A stretch of DNA of 64,000 bases, from contig OX387198.1 of the NCBI GenBank assembly GCA_947561715.1, forward strand, positions 11,904,001 through 11,968,000. The letters run 5' to 3'. The notes under the pieces are model-generated. The model worked only from the letters and a program-made list of their open reading frames with translations, made no database searches and was not told the origin of the DNA. Below are positions 38,801-50,800 of the stretch, one piece after another. Position 1 is the first letter of the stretch; each line of letters begins with the position of its first letter. This DNA is from Ascidia mentula. Its lineage: Eukaryota > Chordata > Ascidiacea > Phlebobranchia > Ascidiidae. The position numbers and the translations under genes were made by a program.

Positions 38801-41800
38801 TAGACATTTAAGGGCATTATCAACGTAACACAAACGACATGCAGTTTTCTACATTAAATAAATGCCTATGCATAAGAATGCCAATGGACTACACGTGTTC
38901 TCGATAATTGGTTGTTATTCTAAATCCAGGATATAAGTCATTGCTCAGCATTGTCGTTAGATAAAAACCAACAGAAAAATGAAAAATATTTCGCCACAAA
39001 AAAGTGGCATATTTTTAAAAATTGTCATAGTTTTGGTTTAACTCTGTACCCGATATGATGAATTCACACAATTGGCACCAATTCATGACTTTGTTGATTC
39101 CCACGTGACCTACAATCGCACGCAAACGAATTCAATAAGGAAGTCTTTGAAACGCGCAAAGCCCACAATCCATTCATGGATCTAATGGTGCTTCATTTAG
39201 GCCCATGACATGTAATTAATAACACTACAACGGGGGTCAAGCCAGGCGTCAATCAATTAATATGTGATATGGATTTGTTTCAGAGGGTTTGTATTTGACC
39301 AATTAGAGCTTTCATTTTAAAATTTGCTTCCGAATGAAGATTTGATCAAATATTGTTTTGAAAATGTTCAAAGCCTATATTTAAACTTGCCAGGATGTAA
39401 ATATGTCACAAGCCAATATCAAAGATTGAGTACGATACCAAATGAATTTTAAAATACCTGCTCTCCAGGCCAGCTTGGTATATTGCAAAATACAACACAT
39501 CGTGACCTTGAAGCTTTACGACAGAAAATGGTCACAACTTCACAAATTCAAGCATTTCAGATCTTTCTTCATGGTAAGAATTTTCAGGTGTTTAGTCCGT
39601 CGATTAAAAGATAAACAAAATTGGTTCTTGGCATTTGGTAATGTTATGTTATATATTATCTTAATCAAAACAAGTAAAAATGATAACATAATAGTGTTTT
39701 CGGAATTTTTGCTGTAACGCTTTCAAAAATTTGGGCAATTGAATAATATACATTTGAGAGCATTATCAACCTAACACAAACGACTTGCAGTTTTCTACAT
39801 TAATAAATGCCTATGAATAAGAATGCCAATGGACTACACGTGTTCCTGAAAATTGGTTATTACACTAAATTGAGCATATAAGTCATTGCACATCATTGTC
39901 CTAATTCCAGTCTTCGTTTGAACAGAAATACCTAGCGTTTGAACAGAAATACCTAGAAAGTAACTACGAAATAAAAAATATTTCGCCCCTCAAAATTGGC
40001 GTATCTTCAAAAAAAACTGTCATAGTTTTGGTTTAACTCTGTACCCGATATGATGAAGTTAAACCAGTGGCACAAATTGATGACATTGTTCAATCCCACG
40101 TGACTTACAATCGCACGCAAACGAATTCAATAAGGAAGTCTTTAAAACGCGCAATGCCCGAAAACCCTTCACGGATCCAATGGTGCTTCCTTGAGACCCA
40201 TAGTAAGTAATTGATAACAATACAACGGGGGTCAAGCCAGGCGTTAATCAATTAATATGTGATATGGTTTATTTAGAGGGTTTGTATTTGACTAATTAGC
40301 GCTTTCACTTTTGAATTTGCTTCCGAATGTAATTTTGATCGAAAACTGTTTTAAAAATGTTCAGATACTATCCTACTTCTAAACAAATCAGGATGCAATT
40401 ATGTCAAATGCCAGTCTCAAAGATTGAGTATGAAACCAAATGTTTGTTAAAATACCTGCTCTTCAGGTCAGCTTGATATATTGCAAAATACAACACATCG
40501 TGACCTTGAAGCTTTACGACAGCAAATGCCCACAACCTCACAAATTCAAGTATTTCAGAGCTTTCTTCATGGTAAAAATTTTCATCTGTATTTATCAGAT
40601 CATTTATTGAACTGCAAATATTGGATTTGACAAAAAATATACTACAATTGCAAACAAAAGCATTCAAACTTGTAAAAATTTATAAACTTTTATGTTGTTT
40701 TTAGCCCAATTGGAAATTTATCGAAATGAAACTACTCAACATATGCAAGCATACAACAATATTGTTCAAGGTAAATACCGCTTCTATTATTGGTTGTCAG
40801 TGGACACATAGTTCAGTCTGCCGATTTAAAGAGCCACAAAATACTGGTACTTGGCATTCGGTAACGATATATTACATATTATCTTATTCAAAATAGGTAA
40901 AAATGAAAACATAATAGTGTTTTTTGGAATTTTGCGGTCTAACGCTTACAAAATATTGGCAATTTAGTAATAGACATTTAAGAGCATTATCAACCTAACA
41001 CAAAGGACATGCAGTTTTCTACATTAATAAATGCCTGCGCATAAGAATGCCAATGGACTACACGTGTTCTTGAAAATTATTTATTATACTAAATTCTGAA
41101 TATAGATGATTGCAAACCCTTTATCTTTATTACAGTTTTCAACAAAATTAATCTCGAATATTTGTACTTCACGACGTTACGTTTGACAGAGTGACATAGA
41201 AAGTAACAAAAAAATTAAAAATATTCAAAAAATTTTCATAGTTTTGTTTTAACTCTGTACCCGATATGATGAAGTCAAACAATTGTCACAATTTCATGAC
41301 TTTGTTCATTCCCACGTGACCTACAATCGCACGCAAACCTATTCAATAAGGAAGTCTTTGAAACGCGCAATGCCCGAAAACCCTTCATGGATCTAATGGT
41401 GCTTCCTTGAGACCAATGGGAAGTAATTAATAACAATTCAATGGGGTTCAATCCAGGCGTTAATCAATTTGTATGTGATATGGTTTATTTAGAGGGTTTG
41501 TGTTTGACTAATTAGAGCTTTCACTTTAAAATTTGCTTCCGAATGGAATTTTGATCGAAAACTGATTTGAAAATGTTCCAATACTAGCCTACTTGCAAAC
41601 TTACCAGTATGTAAACATGTCACACGCCACTTTCAAAGATTGAGTATGATACCAAATGAATTTTAATATACCTGCTCTTCAGGCCAGCTTGATATATTGC
41701 AAAATACAACACATCGTGACATTGAAGCTTTACGACAGCAAATGGCAACAACCTCACAAATTCAAGCATTTCAGAGCTTTCTTCATGGTAAGAATTTTCA

Positions 41801-44800
41801 ACTGTATCAATCAGGTCATTTATTGAACTGCAAATATTGGATTTGACAAAAAATATACTGAAATTGCAAACAAAAGCATTCAAACTTGTAAATATTTATA
41901 AACTTTCATGTTGTTTTTAGCCCAATTGAAAATTCATAGAAATGAAACTACTCAACATATGCAAGCATACAACAATGTTTTTCAAGGTAAATACCGTTTC
42001 TATTATTGGTTGTCAGTTGACGCATAGTTTAGCCCTCCTGTTAAAGATAAACAAAATACTGGTACTTGGCATTCGAAAACGGAATATTACATATTATCTT
42101 ATTCATAACGGGTAAAAATGAAAACATAATGGTGTTTTCGGAATTTGCGCCGTACAGCTTCCAAAAATATTGGCAATTTAGTAATAGACATTTAAGGGCA
42201 TTATCAACGTAACACAAACGACATGCAGTTTTCTACATTAAATAAATGCCTATGCATAAGAATGCCAATGGACTACACGTGTTCTCGATAATTGGTTGTT
42301 ATACTAAATCCAGGAAATAAGTCATTGCTCAGCATTGTCGTTAGATAAAAACCAACAGAAAAATGAAAAATATTTCGCCACAAAAAAGTGGCATATTTTT
42401 TAAAAATTGTCATAGTTTTGGTTTTACTCTGTACCCGGTTATGATGAGTTCACACAATTGGCACCAATTCATGACTTTGTTGATTCCCACGTGACCTACA
42501 ATCGCACGCAAACGAATTCAATAAGGAAGTCTTTGAAACGAGCAATGCCCACAATCCATTCATGGATCTAATGGTGCTTCATTTAGGCCCATGACATGTA
42601 ATTAATAACACTACAACGGGGGTCAAGCCAGGCGTCAATCAATTAATATGTGATATGGATTTGTTTCCGAGGGTTTGTATTTGACCAATTAGAGCTTTCA
42701 TTTTAAAATTTGCTTCCGAATGAAGATTTGATCAAATATGGTTTTGAAAATGTTCAAAGCCTATATTTAAACTTGCCAGGATGTAAATATGTCACAAGCC
42801 AATATCAAAGATTGAGTATGATACCAAATGAATTTTAAAATACCTGCTCTCCAGGCCAGCTTGGTATATTGCAAAATACAACACATCGTGACCTTGAAGC
42901 TTTACGACAGAAAATGGTCACAACTTCACAAATTCAAGCATTTCAGATCGTTCTTCATGGTAAGAATTTTCAGGTGTTTAGTCCGTCGATTTAAAGATAA
43001 ACAAAACTGGTTCTTGGCATTTGGTAATGTTATGTTATATATTATCTTAATCAAAACGAGTAAAAATGATAACATAATAGTGTTTTCGGAGTTTTTGCTG
43101 TAACGCTTCCAAAAATTTGGGCAATTAAATAATATACATTTGAGAGCATTATCAACCTAACACAAACGACTTGCAGTTTTCTACATTAATAAATGCCTAT
43201 GAATAAGAATGCCAATGGACTACACGTGTTCCTGAAAATTGGTTATTACACTAAATTGAGCATATAAGTCATTGCACATCATTGTCCTAATTCCAATCTT
43301 CACTAAAATTAATATTAAATATTTGCACTTCACGACGTTACGTTTGAACAGAAATACATAGAAACTAACTAAAAAATTAAAAATATTTCGCCACAAAATT
43401 TGGCGTATCTTTAAAAAAATCGTGAAAGTTTTGGTTTAACTCTGTACCCGATATGATGAATTCACACAATTGGCACAATTTCATGACTTTGTTCATTCCC
43501 ACGTTACTTACAATCGCACGCAAACGTGTTAAATAAGAAAGTCTCAGGAACTCGCAATGCCCACAATCCATTAATGGATCTAATGGTGCTTCCTTGAGGC
43601 ACATGAGAAGTAATTAATAACAACACAACGGGGATCAAGCCAGGCGTTAATCAATTAATATGTGATATGGATTTGTTTCACAGGGTTTGTATTTGACTAA
43701 TTGGAGCTTTCACTTGACAATTTGCTTCCGGATGTAATTTTGATCAAAAACTGTTTTGAAAATGTTCAAATACTAGCCTACTTCTAAACAAACCAGGATG
43801 CAATTATGTCAAATGCCAGTCTCAAAGATTGAGTACGACACCAAATAAATGTTAAAATACCTGCTCTTCAGGCCAGCTTGATATATTGCAAAATACAACA
43901 CATCGTGACCTTGAAACTTTACGACAGCAAATGCCCACAACTTCACAAGTTCAAGTATTTCAGAGCTTTCTTCATGGTAAGAATTTCCATCTGTATTTAT
44001 TAGGTAATTTATTCAACTTGCAAATAAAAGTATTCAAACTGGTAAATATTTATAAACTTTCATGTTGTTTATAGACCAATTGGAAATTTATCGAAATGAA
44101 ACTACTCAACAGATGCAAGCATGCAACAATGTTTTTCAAGGTAAATACCGTTTCTATTATTGGTTGTCAATTGACGCATAGTTTTGTCTGCCGATTTAAG
44201 ATTAACTAAATACTGGTATTTGCCATTCGAAAACGAAATATTACATATTATCTCATTCATAACGGGTAAAAATGAAAACATAATGGTGTTTTCGAAATTT
44301 TGCGGTCTAACGCTGTCAAAAATATTGGCAATTTAGTAATAGACATTTAAGAGCATTATCAACCTAACACAAAGGACATGCAGTTTTCTACATTAATAAA
44401 TGCCTATGAAAAAGAATGCCAATGGACTACAAGTGTTCCCGAAAATTGGTTATTATACTAAATCGAGGATATGGATCATTGCAAACCCTTTGTCCTAATT
44501 ACAGTTTTCACGAAAATTAATGTTAAATATTTGTACTTCACGACGTTGCGTTTGAACAGAAATACCTAGAAAGTAACTACGAAATAAAAAATATTTCGCC
44601 CCCAAAATTGGCGTATCTTCAAAAAAAACTGTCATAGTTTTGGTTTAACTCTGTACCCGATATGATGAAGTTAAACCATTGGCACAAATTCATGACATTG
44701 TTCATTCCCACGTGACTTACAATCGCACGCAAACGTATTCAATAAGGAAGTTATTAAAACGCGCAATGCCCGAAAACCCTTCACGGATCCAATGGTGCTT

Positions 44801-47800
44801 CCTTGAGACCCATTGTAACGTGCTTTTTCTGCGGATCGGCGGCGCTACACGCTACACAGCAGTTTTTTGGCCTTTAGCCGAAACGCGTCCCATCCAATCT
44901 TCTAGGTAGCCGAGCCCGCGAAACACAACAGACACTTGTATTCGATACAGGAACGACCAGCACAACAACGCGCCAGAATGGAACGGTTTCTAGTTAAAGA
45001 AACACAATTGTACATTCAATATTTACACAAATTCACACTATGGCAAATTCAATCGCACTTACCGAACTGTTTTGCGACCGATCTTATTCCGTAAATTATC
45101 AGTAGTGACAACACATCTTTCAGTTGCAATTAGTTATCCAGTAAACTTTTCAATTGTTGCAAAACAGTCAACAAACTATTTCGCATTTTGCAACTAAAAC
45201 CTTATTCAAATAGAATCAGTATTATTATATGTACCACAATAACTGGCAACACAACTAGCAATGAAAAACATAACCATGCGGTCTGCACGCGCACGTCTAC
45301 TGCGCAGCCTTTGTCACATAATAACGAGAGTTGTGCCAAACAAAGAAAACATAACGAAAACAGTAACAAAAGGAAAGAAATTTTGGTTTGGGAATTTACA
45401 TCCTCCCCCCAAATTGGGAAACCAATTTTTACAGCGAACAAAGATTCACAACTCAGTCTCATTCTCCTGCGGGATCACCACGCAGAGTTTAGTGATGGGT
45501 CTCCTGAGTAAACCTCCGGCCGTCTTCACTGCAACGCTCCTCACCACCTGGTGTTTATCATGGAATAGTTCGGTGACTTTTCCAAGAGGCCATCGACATC
45601 GTGGAGCAGAATCATTGACGAGTAGCACAACATCACCTTTGGAAAAATTACTTCTCCTGGTGTGCCATTTTTGTCTGGAGATGATTGTCCGGGGGTACTC
45701 CCTCAGCCATCGTTGCCAAAACTCATCGGCAACATGCTGAACCAGGCGGTATCGGCGTCTGGCGTAGCAATCGCTCGGGTAGGTCATCGTCGGCGGCAAT
45801 CCCACCGATGGGTTAATTCTTAATAGGTGGTTTGGCGTCAAGGGCATGTCTTTACCAACTTCCAGGGAAACTTCAGTTAGAGGTCGTGAATTTATGATGT
45901 TCTCCACCTCCAACAGCAACGTGTGTAGGGCGTCATCGTCTAGTTTTCCCTCAGGATAAATCGCCATCATAATTCTTCGGACGGTTCTGATCATCCGTTC
46001 CCACACTCCACCCATGTGGCTTGCTCCTGGTGGGTTGAACGACCACTTCACCTTCCGCTGGCGCAAGTAGTCACAGATCTGATTTTGGTTCCATTTTTCC
46101 ACGTCTTCCTTCATAACGCGGTTAGCACCGACGAAATTGGTTCCGTTATCCGAGTAAATGTGTGATATTGGACCACGTCGTGCAAGAAATCGCCTCAAGA
46201 CATTCAAAAAGGCGCCTGTAGTTAGGTCGGCAGCAACTTCTAAATGAACAGCACGTGTCGTCATACACGTAAACAGACATCCGTACCTTTTTATTTCGCA
46301 TCTGCGTTGTCTGATCAGCAAAGGTCCGAAATAGTCCACACCGACGTGTGAGAATGGTGGTTCGTCAACCTGCAATCTGGACGGAGGCAGGTCAGCCATC
46401 AGCTGCTGTCCTGGCTTGGCATTTCTTCGTCGGCAAAACAAGCAATGGCGTATAACCCGACGAACAGTCGCTCGGGCGTTCACTATCCAGTAGCGCTGGC
46501 ACAACAAACTCAATGTGTAGTTGATACCAGCATGTCCCGCACCTTGGGCGTGCACTTCTTGGGCAATTAATTCCGTTAGGCGACAATCATTTGGAAGAAT
46601 CGCCGGATGCCTTGTTTCGTAGCTCAACGTCGTGTCTGCCGCCAACACGAAGTATGTCGTCCTTCAATATAGGGTCGAGCCTATAGAGCGCAGATTTTGG
46701 CAGCAGTTTACCCGTGGGTAGCGATGCAAGCCAATCAGCAAAGTGCTGACGCTGCACAAACTTGACGAGTTCTGACTCAGCAATTTTTAATTCGTCAACG
46801 GATATAGGCGAGTGTGACACGGTCACCTCTTTCTTTTTAGCTTTACAGTACAAGTAGCGTTTAAACCTGAGCAACCATGCAGTTGCCAACTTCAAACGAT
46901 GTAGTGATGAAAAATAGCCAATCAAACGATCAGTACCTTTTTCTTCGAGCGTTGTGAGGAAAACATCCGCCTTGATTCTTTCCAAGTCAAAGCTTTTGTA
47001 GACCTCAGCAGTAGTTGGTTTCTTAGTAAATCGATTTGGCCACTGGTCGGGTGTCTTTCGCAGGAACTCAGGTCCGGTTAATCACATTCCGCTGCACAGT
47101 GCATTGGCAGTAACACCGCGAGACGCTGCATCAGCCGGGTTCTCGTCGGTTGGTACGTGTATCCAATCATGGACACACGAGTGATTCAAAATCTGTGTAA
47201 TTCGATTTCGCGAAAATATATGAAAGTTCTTGCTGTCGGCGTGCAAACTCTGCAGCACGATGGATGAGTCAGTCCAAAACAGACAAGGACAGTCTTCTAA
47301 ATCAAGTTCCTCCTTCACTGTTCGTGACATTTTTACTGCATCCAAAGCAGCCTCCAGTTCCAGTCGTGGTATGGTCTGCCTTCCTGAACCGGAAAGCAGT
47401 GATTTGCCCATCACCAGAGAGCACGTAACGTTCGAGCGGTCATCTACTGACCTCAGGTAACAAGCACAACCTCGTGCTTCTGACGAAGCGTCAGCAAAAA
47501 CATGTAACTGTACTTTGGACGCATTGGTGGTCATTCGATAAAAACGAGGTATTCTTACCTCACAAAGGTCACAGAGGCTTTCTCGCCATTTTCGCCACCT
47601 GGCTTGATCCGTGGTCGGCACGACATCGTCCCATCCAATCTTCTGTTGACACACGTCCCTGTAGATCAATCTGGCTTGTAGGACCACGGGTGCAACGAGT
47701 CCAAGGGGGTCAAACAGGGAGTTTGTCACAGAGAGCATTCCACGTCGCGTAATCGGTTTGTCCGGCAGGACGACATTAAATCCAAACTCGTCCTTCGGAA

Positions 47801-50800
47801 GACGCCAGCTGATTCCCAGAACACGTTCCTGTACCTCTCCGCCAAGCGGAATGTTCTGGATTGATTTGGACCTTTCTCCGCTGGGGTCAGAGGTCATCAC
47901 AGCATCACTCGATGACAACCATTTTGTCAGCCTGAAACCTCCCATGGACAGTAGACTTCTCAAATTTTCCACCATTTTAATTCCCATTGTTTCTGTGGGG
48001 ATTGATAATAAACAATCGTCCACATAAAAGTTTTTTCTCACAACCTCGGCAACACGAGGATCAAAAAACTTCCCAAATTCACGTGCGGTTTCACGTAGGC
48101 AGAATGTGGCGCAGCTTGGGGACGACTTCGCGCCAAATAAATGAACAGTCATTCGGTGAGGCGCAGGATCCTTCAGTGTGTCGCCTCCTGGCCACCACAA
48201 GAATCTGAAGGCGTCACGATCCTGCTGCGTGACGCGTACTTGATGGAACATGGCTTCTATGTCCGCAACCAATTCCACGGCTTCTTTGCGGAATCTCAGA
48301 AGCACTCCAACTAACGAGTTCATTAAGTCTGGTCCTTTCATCAAGTGATCGTTGATAGAGTTACCGTCGCACTTTGCGGCACAGTCAAAAACGATTCGAA
48401 GCTTATCCGGCTTCTTTGGGTTTACCACGGGGTGGTGAGGAAGGTACCACTTCCGACCATCAGCACTAATTTCTTCTTCTGGTACCCGTTCGGCATAACC
48501 CTTTTCCAAAAGAATTTGCATCTGCTGAACATACTTTTGACTCAAACTTGCATCACGTGACAAACGCTTCCTAAGACCAGACAGTCGTTTCTGTGCCAAT
48601 TTCAAAGTGTTGGGAAGGACATCTGCCAAATTTCGCCACAACAGTGGTAATTGGTAATGTCCATCTATGTGTTCCACTTGCTTGGCCATGATGTCATATG
48701 CAATGACGTCTTCTGCAGAAAACCTCAATCCAAACTCCATTGCTTCCCTGTTGCTCCGGAGCCACTGGAGGAAGGATTCGGCATCCCCCAAACCACCACT
48801 TTGCATGGGGTAAGTTTCACCATCATCGGTCACGATGACGTCATCGATGTTATTAAAGGAATTGAAACGTTCAATTCCTTGCAACAGAAAACTACAGCCC
48901 CTGGAGGTTTTCTGTGGAGCATAACCTCTTAGCAACCAACCTAGAGGCGTTTTTACAGCGTCCGGGTACTCCGGATCAGGGGAGAACCGACTCTCCAAAC
49001 ACCGATGAACTAAGTAGTTGTCTGTACCAATAAGTAATGTGACAGACCCATCTTTGATTTGCGGTAAATGTATACTCCCTTCAGATGCTTGGGACGAACA
49101 GGTGTTCCAAACTTTGGGACATGCTCAGGCGGGACAGGGATTTCGTCAAGTAACGTCACTTCCGGTAAATTGAATTCCTCTCCTCCCCTCAAGGGCAGTA
49201 CTGACATGGAGATTTTCACGGTGTTCAGCTCCTTTGCACCATTGATCGAACCGAGCTGCATACGAACGGGTTCGCCTTCTACCTCAACACCCAACATGTT
49301 GATCAGCCGTTTCTCACAGAAGGTTTTGTCCGAACCAGTGTCCAGCAGAGCATATGTTTCAATTTCCTTGTCCCCGACGCGGACTCGAACAGGAACAATG
49401 TCTAACCAAGCGGACAATGAGTTGCTACCATGACAGCCCACGGTATTCAAGCAACTACCCTGCGTCAAAGACGCCGAGTCATTTCCATTTTTGTCCTCCG
49501 AAGATGCGTCCGTCGGTCGAGGTCTCGCCGGATTGTGCAGTAGCACATGATGGTATGCACTTCCACAACCTTCCTCATCGCAAACCGTCCTACTGCTACA
49601 ATCGACAACCATGTGTCCCACTTCAAGACACCGGAAACACAAACCTTTCGCTCGCACAAATTGTCGTCGCTCACGATGCGATTTTCGTTTAAACGCATAG
49701 CAGACGTTGAGGTCATGCGGCTTTGCACAACAAGGACACGGTCTCTTTCGTTGTGTTGACTGTTGTTCGTTCTGCACCGATTTCTGTGCACTAGTAGTAG
49801 CAATGGCGTTGTATGACGTCGCCTTTTGTCGTTTGATACCTTGATTCTTTTCAGGGCCTGAAGGAAAGAGACCTTTCCCATATATCGAGTTGGCTTCCTC
49901 ACTCTGCTTTACAACGAAATTTGCAAAATCCACGAAACGCGCGACTCTACCCGTTTCCCTTTGCAATGCAACAGATACAGATACCCACTTACATTGCATC
50001 TCCACAGGTAGCTTGCTAGCAATAGCAACAATAAAACCGACGGAATCTACGGTAGACATACCAGTAATTTCCTCCAATGATACGCAGCATCTCTTAAGGA
50101 GGACGGCCAACTTTTCCAAACCGTCGGGGTCGTTTCGTCCAATCTTCGGACTTTCTTGCAACTTCCTTTCGCAGCAACGAGCGATGATATGTGGTTGCCC
50201 ATAACGTTCGTACAATTCTTTCCAAGCAAGTTCGTAGCTGACTGCAGGGTTTGAGGATGACGTATGGTGCCTCAGCTTTTCATTGACACTCGGCGTGCAA
50301 TGTTGCAGCAAGTATGTAAGTCTTAAATAATCACAGTCTAATCTGCTAGCAATATGAATTTTGTACCGATTTGCAAATGACCAATAGTCCATAGGGTCGC
50401 CATCAAACTTTGTTATTTGTGGTTTTGGAAGAAAACGTTCACCAACCTCCGTATAATGAGGTCTAAACTGTGTCGTAGAGGTATGTCCATTATGTGGCGA
50501 GTAAATATTATCACGTGGTACCTTTTGGCGACTAGGACGTTCGAATTCCTTGAACTTTATTTCATTTGGTTTAGGATCTTCGATCACTAATTCTTCAGGA
50601 TTCTTGGGACACACTGTGTCTTTTCGGGGTTCGTATTTTAACGAACAAACACTCCCAACTTCTTCCCATGCGTCCAGTTCGGCTTCTGCTAATTCTAACT
50701 TCCGTTGAGATTCACGATCAGCGATTTCAGCTTCCAATTTTCTTTTATCTAGTTCTCGTTGAAGAGTGAACTCGGCTTGTTTTAATTCCTCTTCTTTTCG

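Noticed and set aside
45261..45740. Plus-strand open frames of up to 159 codons opposite the retroelement (also 53562-54041, 49068-49433, 57319-57732)
   Set aside because: They are antisense shadows of the LTR, integrase and gag-protease frames, repeated in both copies, with no domain or splice signal.
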